From Skermanella sp. TT6 (GTDB taxonomy: Bacteria; Pseudomonadota; Alphaproteobacteria; Azospirillales; Azospirillaceae): a stretch of DNA of 64,000 nucleotides. The DNA lies in NCBI RefSeq assembly GCF_016653635.2, contig NZ_CP067421.1, positions 62,001 through 126,000 of the forward strand, read 5' to 3'. Under the pieces are notes generated by a model. It was not told where the DNA came from. It was given only the letters and a program-made list of their open reading frames with translations, and did no database searches. Both the position numbers and the translations under genes were made by a program. How positions within the stretch are numbered: position 1 is the first letter of the stretch; each line of letters starts with the position of its first letter. Positions 25,130 to 33,236 of this stretch are shown here, piece by piece.

Positions 25130-26404
25130 TCAGAAAACGCGGTACCAGAGGGGCAGCGCGGGAATGTAGGTGATGGCGGCCAGCGTCAGCAGCGTCGCCA
25201 GCAGGAACCAGCCGAAATACGGCGCCATCTCGAACAGGCCGGCCCCGGTCGTCCGCGCCGCCACGTAGAGGTTGGCGGCGAGCGGCGGCGTCAGCAGGCC
25301 GATCTCGATGTTGGTCACCAAGATGATGCCGAAATGGACCGGGTCGATGCCGAACCGGTCGGCGGCGGGCGCCAGCAGCGGCCCCATCAGGAGCACGGCG
25401 GCGTTGGTCTCCATGAACATGCCGACCAGCAGCAGGACCAGGTTGACCATCGCCAGGAAGACCAGCGGACTGTCGGTCACGCTCACCGCGAAGCTGGCGA
25501 TGTCCTGCGGGATCTGGGCCAAGACCAGCGCCCGGTTGAAGATGGCGGTGAAGGCGATGATCGTCAGGATCGCGGCGGCGGTCCGCGCCGTGGTGCCGAA
25601 CACGCCCGGCAGCTCGTCCGCCCTCAGCGTCCGCTGGAGCAGCGTCACGGCGATGGTGTAGAGCGCCGCGACGGCCGCCGCTTCCGTCGGGGTGAACAGG
25701 CCGCTGTAGATTCCGCCGAGCACGAGGACCGGCAGCAACAGCGACGAGGCGGTGCGGAGATTGTGGCGGTTCCGCGAGAGCGCCCGCCCGGCCTCGGGGG
25801 CGGGACCTTCCCGGCCGCCGGCCAGGGCGCGGCGGGCCAGCATCGCGTGGGTCGCGAAGAAGGCGCAGGCCATCACCAAGCCCGGCAGGAGCGTCGCCAG
25901 GAACAGTTCCGTGATCGACACGCCGACGATCGAGCCGTAGAGGATCAGCGGGATCGACGGCGGGATCAGCACGCCGAGCAGGCCGGCCGCCGCGACGAGG
26001 GAGGCGATATAGCCGCGCCGGTAGCCGCGCCGTTCCATCTCCGGCCCGACCGTGCCGCCGATGGCGGCGACCGTCGCGACCGACGACCCGGTGATGGCGC
26101 CCATCAGGGCGCTGGCGCCGATCGCGATATGGCCGAGCCGGGCCGGCAGGCGCCGAAGCAGCAGGTCGCAGAATGCCGTCAGGCTCTCCGCCAGGCCGCC
26201 CCGGTTCATGACCTCGCCGACCAGCAGGAACAGCGGAATCGCCAGCAGCGGGAAGCTCATGACGCTGTCGTAGGGAACCGAGCCGAGGCTATCCAGCCAC
26301 AGGTCGAAGGTCTCGACGTTCAGCAGCACGACCAGCGCGAAGGCGACGCCGATCGGCGTGCCGATCAGCAGGAGCATCGCAAGGCCGAAGATGATCGGCG
26401 TCAT
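25130..26404 (-). CDS. TRAP transporter large permease (DctM family)
   Basis: 424 residues, about 12 transmembrane helices. The sequence follows the DctM pattern throughout (P-L-L-A-I-P-L-F-L-L-V-G-E-V-M-N-R-G-G, G-S-S-V-A-T-V-A-A-I-G, I-P-P-S-I-P-L-I-L-Y-G, F-T-P-T-E-A-A-A-V-A). It carries the Na+-coupled translocation path. ATGA overlap with the small permease gene. Completes a DctP-DctQ-DctM set. Confidence 0.95.
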   Translation of the reverse strand: MTPIIFGLAMLLLIGTPIGVAFALVVLLNVETFDLWLDSLGSVPYDSVMSFPLLAIPLFLLVGEVMNRGGLAESLTAFCDLLLRRLPARLGHIAIGASALMGAITGSSVATVAAIGGTVGPEMERRGYRRGYIASLVAAAGLLGVLIPPSIPLILYGSIVGVSITELFLATLLPGLVMACAFFATHAMLARRALAGGREGPAPEAGRALSRNRHNLRTASSLLLPVLVLGGIYSGLFTPTEAAAVAALYTIAVTLLQRTLRADELPGVFGTTARTAAAILTIIAFTAIFNRALVLAQIPQDIASFAVSVTDSPLVFLAMVNLVLLLVGMFMETNAAVLLMGPLLAPAADRFGIDPVHFGIILVTNIEIGLLTPPLAANLYVAARTTGAGLFEMAPYFGWFLLATLLTLAAITYIPALPLWYRVF

Positions 26405-27003
26405 GACGATCCTCCGGAATTGGGCAGTCCTGGATGGGGCAGTCCTGGATGGGGCTGGCCGGTGACCAGGCGGTAGAGGTCGGCCAGCGCGTGGAGGATC
26501 ATCAGGGCGCTGCCCAGGACCATGAACCCGGCCGGCACCGCCACGGGCGTGCCCAGGTCGATCAGGTTCTCGTTGGATTCATAGGCGTAGGCGAAGAATT
26601 CCCACGCGACGTAGAGGAAGATGCCGGCGAACAGGAGCTGCGACAGCATGGCGCCCGCGTGGGCGATCGACCGCAACAGCTTCGAGGGAAGCTGCTGGGC
26701 GATCTCGACGCTGATATGGGCGCGGGCGTAGGTGCAGAGCGCAGCACCTACGAAGGTCAGCGGCGCCATGGCGACGATGCCCAGTTCGCTGACGTTCGGG
26801 ACCGGCAGTTCGAAATAGCGCGCGACGACGCTGAACACGATGGTGACGAGCATCACCACGAGGGATGCCCCGGCGATGAATGCCTCCACCCGGTAGATCC
26901 CGCGTTCGACCCGGTCGAGCGCCGAGGACCCGGGACCCGGCGCCACCGCGACGCCGGGTTCCATCTGGGTTTGGTCCATCTGGATTGGCTCCGCCATGGA
27001 CAT
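26401..27003 (-). CDS. TRAP transporter small permease (DctQ family)
   Basis: 200 residues, four transmembrane helices between about 40 and 180, with the DctQ features V-F-S-V-V-A-R-Y-F and A-R-A-H-I-S-V-E. The start at 27003 overlaps the DctP stop as TGATG. A polar N-terminal tail of about 30 residues and a C-terminal tail with a duplicated H-P-G-L-P are unusual additions. Works with DctM and the binding protein encoded beside it. Confidence 0.92.
   Translation of the reverse strand: MSMAEPIQMDQTQMEPGVAVAPGPGSSALDRVERGIYRVEAFIAGASLVVMLVTIVFSVVARYFELPVPNVSELGIVAMAPLTFVGAALCTYARAHISVEIAQQLPSKLLRSIAHAGAMLSQLLFAGIFLYVAWEFFAYAYESNENLIDLGTPVAVPAGFMVLGSALMILHALADLYRLVTGQPHPGLPHPGLPNSGGSS
26422..26451. 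repeat. 15-bp tandem duplication in the 3' end of dctQ
   Basis: Two perfect 15-base units (GGGCAGTCCTGGATG) lie head to tail at 26422-26436 and 26437-26451, in frame. They duplicate five residues (HPGLP) in the permease's cytoplasmic tail. Confidence 0.85.
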
Positions 27004-28019
27004 CAGTCCAGGTCCGCGATCTCGGCGCGCAGCAGCTTGACGCGCTCCTCCCCATAGATCTTGCCCAGGCCGTCCCACTGCGCCCGGCCGAACTCGGCGA
27101 ACTCCTTCAGGGTCTCGGGGGACAGCTCGGTGACCTGGACGCCGCCGGCCGCGATCCTGGCGAGGAATTCCTTGTTGAGCGCCCGGTTGTTCTCGATCTG
27201 CTTGCGGCTGACCTCCGCCGCGGTGTCGCGGATCATGGCGCGCTGCTCGTCGCCGAGGCGGCTCCAGAACCGGTCGCCGGCGACGATGGTGCCCATGGCG
27301 TAGACGTGGTTGGTCGTCGTCATGAACTTCTGGGCTTCGAACAGGCGCGAGTTGTAGGTGATGCTCGGCCCGTTGTCCTGGCCGTCGACCGTGCCCTGCT
27401 GGAGGCCGGTGAACAGTTCCGGGAACGGCATCGTGACCGGCTGGGCCCCCGCGGCGGCGAAGAAGCCCTTGATGCCGGCGGAACCGGGCACCCGCAGCTT
27501 GAGGCCCTGGAGATCGGCGATCTTCTCGACCGGCCGGCGGGAGTTGGTGACCGAGCGGAACTCCAGCTCGAAGAAGCCCAGCGGCTCCATCCTGTGCTTG
27601 CGCAGCGTTTCCCGCAGAGTCTTCTGGAGGATGCCGTCCTCGTTGTAGAAGACTTTGTCGGCCTGCGCGAAGTCGTCGACGATGTACGGCAGGTAGTGGA
27701 TGTCGAGCAAGGGATCCAGGCCGGTCAGCGAGCCGGGATTGAGGAACGCCAGTTCCAGCGAGCCCCGCGCCAGCTCGCGGCCCAGCGTCTCGTCGCCGCC
27801 GAGCTGGCTGTTGGGGAACACCGAGATGTCGATCTCGCCGTTCGACCGCTCCTTGATCAGGCGGGCGAATTCCTGGCTGGCCTGATCGACCGGGCTGTTG
27901 GTGGCGAAGACGTGGCCCAGGCGGCCCCGCATCTCGCGGGCCTCCGCCGGCATGGCGTCGAGGGCCGCGAAGGCAAGCGCGCAGGCACAGGCACCGAACA
28001 GGGCGCGACGGGACAACAT
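27003..28019 (-). CDS. TRAP transporter periplasmic binding protein (DctP family)
   Basis: 338 residues, exported by a signal peptide (about 1-27, ending A-E-A). DctP fold with L-K-L-R-V (173-177, R176 for the substrate carboxylate) and the F-T-G-L-Q-Q-G-T-V-D-G-Q-D-N motif (203-216). It initiates uptake of an organic acid for the enzymes encoded downstream. Coupled to dctQ by a one-base TGATG overlap; 86 bases after the aldehyde dehydrogenase. Confidence 0.94.
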   Translation of the reverse strand: MLSRRALFGACACALAFAALDAMPAEAREMRGRLGHVFATNSPVDQASQEFARLIKERSNGEIDISVFPNSQLGGDETLGRELARGSLELAFLNPGSLTGLDPLLDIHYLPYIVDDFAQADKVFYNEDGILQKTLRETLRKHRMEPLGFFELEFRSVTNSRRPVEKIADLQGLKLRVPGSAGIKGFFAAAGAQPVTMPFPELFTGLQQGTVDGQDNGPSITYNSRLFEAQKFMTTTNHVYAMGTIVAGDRFWSRLGDEQRAMIRDTAAEVSRKQIENNRALNKEFLARIAAGGVQVTELSPETLKEFAEFGRAQWDGLGKIYGEERVKLLRAEIADLD

Positions 28020-28105
28020 GGGCGATCCTCCCCTTGGGATTTACGGTTGATTATCGTTGATTGGTCCAGGCTGGGCTTGGTTTAGGCTGGCGGCCTGACG
28101 GGCGG

Positions 28106-29545
28106 TCAGCCGTGCTTGAGGACGACCGTCTTCGCCACGGTGAACTCGCGCAGCGCCTCGAACCCCTTCTCGCGGCCATGGCCGCTCTTCTTGACGCCGC
28201 CGAACGGCAGTTCGATGCCGCCGCCGGCGCCGTAAGCGTTGACGAAGACCTGCCCGGCCCGCACCGCGCGCGCCAGGCGCAGCTGACGGGCGCCGTCCCT
28301 GGTCCAGATGCCGGCCACCAGCCCGAAGTCGGTCCCGTTGGCGATCCGGATCGCGTCGGCCTCGTCGTCGAACGGGATGGCGGACAGCACCGGCCCGAAG
28401 ACCTCCTCGCAGGCCAGCGGGTGCTTGAGCGGCACGGGGCCGAACAGCGTCGGCTTGACGTAGAAGCCGCCTTCGGGAGCGCCCTCGGTGATGACGCCCT
28501 CGGCGAGGACCGGCACGCCGTCGGACTTGGCCTGGGCCAGGAAGCCCCGGACGCGGTCGAGCTGACCGGCGCTGATCACGGGACCGCAATCCAGGTCGTC
28601 GCCATGGGGACCGACGCGCACCGCCGCGACCCGACGGGCGAGATCGGCGATGAAGGTGTCGAAGATCGAGCGCTGCACCAGCACGCGGCTGCCGGCGGAG
28701 CAGGTCTGCCCGGCGTTCTGGACGATGGCGTTGACGATGCTGTCGATCGCCAGACGCTGGTCCGCGTCCTCGAACACGATCTGCGGCGACTTGCCGCCAA
28801 GTTCCAGGACGCAGGGAACATGGTGCTCCGCCGCCGCCTTCTGGACCAGCGTGCCGACCTCGGGCGAGCCGGTGAACGACAGGAAGTCGATGCCGGGATG
28901 GGCGGCCAGCGCCGCGCCGGCTTCCTCGCCGTAGCCGGTCACGACGTTGATGGTACCGGGCGGAAAGCCGATCTCCATGGCGATCTCGGCGAGCCGGATG
29001 CAGGACAGGCAGGCCTCCTCGGCCGGCTTGAGCACGGCGGCGTTGCCGGCGGCGAGGCTGGGGCCGAGCGTGCGGCCGAACATCTGGGCGGGGTAGTTCC
29101 AGGGGATGATGTGGCCGGTCACGCCGCGCGGTTCGCGCAGGATCATGACGGTGTAGCCGTCCAGGAACGGGATGGTGTCGCCGTGGATCTTGTCGGCGGC
29201 GCCGCCGTAGAATTCGAAGTACCGGGCGGCGTTGACGATGTCGGCGCGGGCCTGCTTGAGCGGCTTGCCGGTGTCGCTCGCCTCGATTTGGGCCAGTTCC
29301 TCGGCGTTCTCCAGGATCCGCTGGCCGAGACGGGTCAAGAGGCGGCCCCGCTCCAGCGCCGGGGTCTGGCCCCAGCCGCCCTCAAAGGCGCGGCGGGCGG
29401 CGCGGACCGCCTTGTCGACATCCTCGGCGGTGCCGCGGGCGATGCGGGAAATCTCTTTTCCGTCGCTCGGGCTCAGCATCGGAATTGTCTGGCCACTCGA
29501 CCCCGAAGACCAATTGTTATTGATGAGAATCTGGTCGAAAGGCAT
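28106..29545 (-). CDS. Aldehyde dehydrogenase family protein
   Basis: 479 residues, NAD(P)-dependent. Oxyanion N150 (I-P-W-N-Y), K173 (L-K-P-A-E), general base E248 (L-E-L-G-G-K) and nucleophile C282 (G-Q-T-C-S-A) are all present. C-terminal G-G-V-K-K-S-G-H-G-R-E is typical of betaine-aldehyde/semialdehyde-type ALDHs. First gene of the same-strand cluster ALDH-DctP-DctQ-DctM-ADH-CaiB-CitE-LysR; its promoter would lie in 29546-29700. Confidence 0.94.
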   Translation of the reverse strand: MPFDQILINNNWSSGSSGQTIPMLSPSDGKEISRIARGTAEDVDKAVRAARRAFEGGWGQTPALERGRLLTRLGQRILENAEELAQIEASDTGKPLKQARADIVNAARYFEFYGGAADKIHGDTIPFLDGYTVMILREPRGVTGHIIPWNYPAQMFGRTLGPSLAAGNAAVLKPAEEACLSCIRLAEIAMEIGFPPGTINVVTGYGEEAGAALAAHPGIDFLSFTGSPEVGTLVQKAAAEHHVPCVLELGGKSPQIVFEDADQRLAIDSIVNAIVQNAGQTCSAGSRVLVQRSIFDTFIADLARRVAAVRVGPHGDDLDCGPVISAGQLDRVRGFLAQAKSDGVPVLAEGVITEGAPEGGFYVKPTLFGPVPLKHPLACEEVFGPVLSAIPFDDEADAIRIANGTDFGLVAGIWTRDGARQLRLARAVRAGQVFVNAYGAGGGIELPFGGVKKSGHGREKGFEALREFTVAKTVVLKHG

Positions 29546-29943
29546 GCGTCCTCACTCTCGTGGTGTGCGGTCCAGAGATTTTCTTTGAGCTCTGACGGAG
29601 GTTTTCGGTGTTTTTACTGATTGTGCTCAGTCGCACCGCTGGAGATGACGTATCGATACAACTCCATCTTCCCCCCTGCCGCATTTTTTTTCTTGTCGGC
29701 TTCGAGAATAGACGTGTCCGGAATATGTGGGAAATACCAATTAACGAACGTGGCTATCGGAATAAGCTATAACCAGCGGCAAGGGGCGCGGATGAGCCTA
29801 TATCCGCAGCGGCGGTTGCTCGCCCGCGATCCCGGGAGTCATGGCGGGCGGAACGCTTTCGGGAGCGGCAACGCGCTGCGGCGTGCCGGGAAGTCGGGAT
29901 GTTCGTGATGACGTCGGAACGGAAATGCCGCTCCCGGCCCGGA
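29546..29943. other. 398-bp intergenic region upstream of the ALDH cluster
   Basis: Contains the promoter zone of the ALDH-TRAP cluster (AT-rich with T-runs between 29600 and 29770) and the 3' flank of the DUF1989 gene. Short frames on the + strand lack coding character. No clear operator symmetry or RNA was recognised. Confidence 0.55.
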
Positions 29944-30576
29944 TCACGGGGCCGCGTCTCCGGCCTTCCGGACGGAATAATGTATGGGCTTGAAGCTGCC
30001 GCCGTTGCTCGCCGGCGCCGAACAGGCCGTGAGGCCGATCACCAGATCCATCCGCGCCCTGAAGACGATGCGGTCTCCCGCCTTGCTCAAGGGCGGCAGC
30101 ACCTTGAACCTGCCGGTCTCGCCGTCCACCGGCACGTTCATGAAGCAGTTGAACGCGACGGGGATGGCATCTTCCCCGATCCCGTAGGGACGCAGGGCCC
30201 CGGCGAGGTTGCCGTGGCAGCCCTGGTGGGGCGGCTCGTCGTCGTAGCAGAGCCGGAAGGTCGCTTCGCTGCAGGGGGTGAGCAGGAAATCGTGGCGCCC
30301 CACGGTATCCTCGACGATATCGAGCATGACGTTCGAGCGGTTCGAATAGAGTTTGTCGCCCGTCGTCAGATAGATCCGCTCGGCGTAATCGAGCGTCCTG
30401 CCCGAAGAGATCATTTCGCGGGTATCCGCCCGGGAGACGGCGAGAAGGTCGGCGACCTGGCCGCCTTCCGGATCGATCACCGCCAGCGTGTCCCCGGCAT
30501 CCAGTTCGAATGCCGTGCCGCTGCGCGGCGGGATGGCGACGATTGTTCCGTATGCGGTTCCGTATGCCTCAGGCAT
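29944..30576 (-). CDS. DUF1989 (urea carboxylase-associated family) protein, partner of a YqcI/YcgG protein
   Basis: 210 residues. DUF1989 hallmarks: E-G-G-Q-V-A-D-L-L (37-45), L-Y-S-N-R, and D-T-V-G-R-H-D (90-96) with H95 and a following C102, plus N-C-F-M-N-V-P-V. Relatives act as carboxyguanidine deiminase subunits or sit beside urea/guanidine carboxylase. This copy is remote (about 18 kb) from the guanidine operon and instead overlaps the upstream YqcI/YcgG gene by eight bases. The start at 30576 excludes a poorly coding N-terminal extension. A guanidino-compound deiminase role is an inference. Confidence 0.85.
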   Translation of the reverse strand: MPEAYGTAYGTIVAIPPRSGTAFELDAGDTLAVIDPEGGQVADLLAVSRADTREMISSGRTLDYAERIYLTTGDKLYSNRSNVMLDIVEDTVGRHDFLLTPCSEATFRLCYDDEPPHQGCHGNLAGALRPYGIGEDAIPVAFNCFMNVPVDGETGRFKVLPPLSKAGDRIVFRARMDLVIGLTACSAPASNGGSFKPIHYSVRKAGDAAP

Positions 30577-31354
30577 CGCGTTTCCCCAGGAAATCATGCA
30601 GGGTGTCGATCGGGTGGGGGTGTACCGGCGGGGCAAGCTTCCGGCTGTAGGGACAGGCCCAGTCCGGTTCGATGATCCGGCCGCTGTACTGCCTTGCCTC
30701 CGAACTTTCACCGTGCCGGGCAAGCATCGGATTGACGTCGCCGGCAAGCTTCACGTCCCGGTCGAGGATGGCCGCGCGCAGCTTCTCATAGCGATTTTGA
30801 TCGCGCAGCATCTGGAACTGGTCATGAAGGTTGAAGATCATGGCCGGATGGGAGAAACGGCGCGCCGGCCGGCTGGCTTGCGGATGGAGCCCGACGACGA
30901 AGAAGGCCTGTCCGCCGAAGCTGAGCGCGAAATGAGGGTCGTCGGGGTCGGCGCTCACACGGGGATCGTGTTGCTGGCCCCGCCAGGCATCCTTGTCGGT
31001 CAGGGATTGGACCCGATCCCACAGGTTGCGTTCGAAATCCTCCTCGGCAAGGCGGGCCGGCCCCTGGAAGATGACGGCGAAACTGGTGAAGAGCGTCGGG
31101 TCCTGGGTGTATTCCCAGGCGAAACGCATCAGCCGCTCCTGGATGGCGACGTCGTCCCAGGAGCTATCGATGCTCCGTGCGGTGTAGACCGTCATTCTTC
31201 CCTTCTGGACGGCCGACTTCGCGCCGACGCAGGGAAACCCCTGGTCCAGGATGAACTCCCTGATGTCCGCCTCCGGATTGAATTGCTCGCCCTTCGTGGC
31301 CGCGCTTGCGTCCGTCAACTTCGAGGTCCTCGATCGTGAACCACGTAAACCCAT
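30569..31354 (-). CDS. YqcI/YcgG family protein (GntA-like heme-dependent N-hydroxylase family)
   Basis: 261 residues from the ATG at 31354. Family features: an N-terminal F-I-L-D-Q-G-F-P-C-V-G-A-K-S-A segment, the middle W-D-R-V-Q-S-L-T-D-K-D and S-V/A-D-P-x-D-P-x-F-A-L-S-F-G-G-Q-A-F-F-V-V-G-L-H-P, and a late H-D-Q-F-Q-M-L-R-D. One member, GntA, is the heme-dependent pre-guanitoxin N-hydroxylase, acting on a guanidino group. Coupled by an eight-base overlap to the DUF1989 gene, so the two products probably act in one pathway on a guanidino compound. No strong ribosome-binding site is visible at the chosen start. Confidence 0.82.
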   Translation of the reverse strand: MGLRGSRSRTSKLTDASAATKGEQFNPEADIREFILDQGFPCVGAKSAVQKGRMTVYTARSIDSSWDDVAIQERLMRFAWEYTQDPTLFTSFAVIFQGPARLAEEDFERNLWDRVQSLTDKDAWRGQQHDPRVSADPDDPHFALSFGGQAFFVVGLHPQASRPARRFSHPAMIFNLHDQFQMLRDQNRYEKLRAAILDRDVKLAGDVNPMLARHGESSEARQYSGRIIEPDWACPYSRKLAPPVHPHPIDTLHDFLGKRDA

Positions 31355-31515
31355 GTGTTCGCGAAAGGTTCCGCGAGGAGGGGCGGCGGCTCGGGAACGG
31401 GCGATCAAGGACCGGCAGGCACGGGCGCCCCCTCCGCGGCGCAGATCCGGATGACCCGGGGCGGCCCGCCCACGGCTCGCATTCCTTCGGCGCGTGGGCC
31501 GCATGCCGCGGCCGG

Positions 31516-32364
31516 TCAGTCGTTTCGGGGGCGGGGCGGCTCCTTTTCCAGCAGGGTCCGGATCTCGGCCAGTTCGGTCCGAAGTGCCGCCACCTCCCCT
31601 GCCACGGTCATGGCTTCCTCATGTATCATCGCCTTCTCGGCCTTGGTCTGGTCTTCCTGCAAGGTCTGCATCGAGTTGACGATGATCGCGATCACCAGAT
31701 TGAGCACGGCGAAGCTGGTGACGATGATGAACGGCACGAAGAACAGCCAGGACCAGGGATAGACCTCCATCACGGGACGGACGATGCCCATCGACCAGCT
31801 TTCGAGCGTCATGAGCTGGAAGAGCGTGTACATCGAGGCGCCGATCGAGCCGAACCAGTCGGGGAAGCTGGCGGCGAACAGTTTCGTCGCCAGCACGGCC
31901 GACACGTAATAGATCAGCGCCAGCACGAGGCCGATCGACCCCATGCCGGGCATGGCGTGCATCAGCGCCTCGATGACGCGCCGAAGCTGGGGCATGACCG
32001 ACAGCAGGCGCAGGACGCGAAGGATGCGCAGGGCGCGCAGGATCGAGAAATTGCCGGTCGCGGGAATGACCGAGACGCCGATGACCGCAAGGTCGAAGAG
32101 ATTCCAGCCGCTGGCGAAGAAGCGGCGGCGATAGACCACCAGCTTGGCAGCCAGTTCCGCGACGAAGATGCCGAGGATGATGCGGTCGATGACGTACAGC
32201 GCCGCGCCGGCCCGGGCCATGGCCGTTTCCGAAGTTTCCAGGCCGAGCGTCACGGCGTTGATCAGGATGATCACGACGATGAACCGCTGGAATGACTCGG
32301 CTTCGACGACGCGCTTGAGGTGCTCGATTGACATTAGGACATCGGAAATTGTTCGACCTGTCAT
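31516..32364 (-). CDS. Bacterial voltage-gated sodium channel (BacNav family)
   Basis: 282 residues, one six-helix domain per subunit, working as a homotetramer in the inner membrane. The S4 voltage sensor carries arginines every third residue (R110, R113, R116, R119). The selectivity filter is T-L-E-S-W-S-M (186-192), identical to that of the sodium channels NavMs and NavAb. S6 (about 207-232) is followed by a C-terminal coiled coil (about 235-275), also as in the family. The start could be the ATG at 32364 or 32334; neither has a strong ribosome-binding site. It stands alone. Confidence 0.93.
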   Translation of the reverse strand: MTGRTISDVLMSIEHLKRVVEAESFQRFIVVIILINAVTLGLETSETAMARAGAALYVIDRIILGIFVAELAAKLVVYRRRFFASGWNLFDLAVIGVSVIPATGNFSILRALRILRVLRLLSVMPQLRRVIEALMHAMPGMGSIGLVLALIYYVSAVLATKLFAASFPDWFGSIGASMYTLFQLMTLESWSMGIVRPVMEVYPWSWLFFVPFIIVTSFAVLNLVIAIIVNSMQTLQEDQTKAEKAMIHEEAMTVAGEVAALRTELAEIRTLLEKEPPRPRND

Positions 32365-33236
32365 CAGGGGCGGTGGATACCTATCGATATGCACCGGCAA
32401 GCGCAGGACATACATCGGGAACTCTGCGGTTGTCCACCGTTCGCGACAGCCGCCGGATCCCGTCCCGGGCGCGGATCGGGGCTTTCGGGTCGTGGATGCG
32501 GCGGCGAAAGCCAACCTTTCCCGGCGCCCGAGCCGAGACTTCCAGGCATCCCGCGGGATAAGTCAGCCGACTATCGAAGCCCGTTTCGGGCCACGGCTGT
32601 CCGGCACGATGATTGCTGATCAACCCTAAGCTGATGCTCAGGATGCTTCATCTTCCCTTTTTCGTCATGCCCGGACTTGATCCGGGCATCGTTCACGGGA
32701 AGCATCGGAGCCTCCGTGCCTTGAGATCCGCGGGTCAAGCCCGCGGATGACGAACCGAAGGAGAAAACGGTCACTAGAAATGTTCTCAATGGTTGATTAG
32801 CAAGTACCGTGCCGGACAGTCGTGGTTTCGGGCCGTCCATGACGCCTGCCGGCCGGCCCAAGCTCTGGTCAGCCCTCCTTCAGGATTAAAACACGTCTCG
32901 GTTTGAACAGATGAGAATAAATTTGTTAAAATCATGTATATCGCGGCTGTGAATGAGGCGAAATTCCATATTCTTGAATGTTCTTCACCGATGATGCCTG
33001 CGGTTCGGGGGCTATCCGTCGTCGCCTGATACCGCGGCGCAGTGGGTGGAGCTTCTCCACATCGCCCTGACGCTGCCGGTGTCCTTCCGCCGACTGCTGC
33101 GTGCCCCTTCGGTCGGGCGAGCTTTTTGCCGATCCGGGAGAGCCTGCCATTCCTCGGTGCCGGCACCCTGGAAATCCGGGAAATCCCGACTGCGATCCTG
33201 ATCCGGTCCACCAACTCGAAGCCGCTGGAGAAAATC
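32365..33236. other. 872-bp intergenic region with a palindromic repeat element
   Basis: Holds the REP-like element at 32662-32753 and an AT-rich promoter-like patch at about 32900-32950 upstream of the glycosyltransferase gene. The remaining short frames on both strands lack ribosome-binding sites and recognisable domains. No gene is supported. Confidence 0.6.
32662..32753. repeat. Composite palindromic intergenic element (REP/RIME-like)
   Basis: Bounded by inverted TCGTCAT ... ATGACGA. Two hairpins lie inside: ATGCCCGGA-CTTGA-TCCGGGCAT (32667-32689) and ATCCGCGGG-TCAAG-CCCGCGGAT (32726-32748), separated by about 36 bases. Elements with these ends are widespread between genes of alphaproteobacteria. 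Only one copy lies in this window. Confidence 0.75.
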
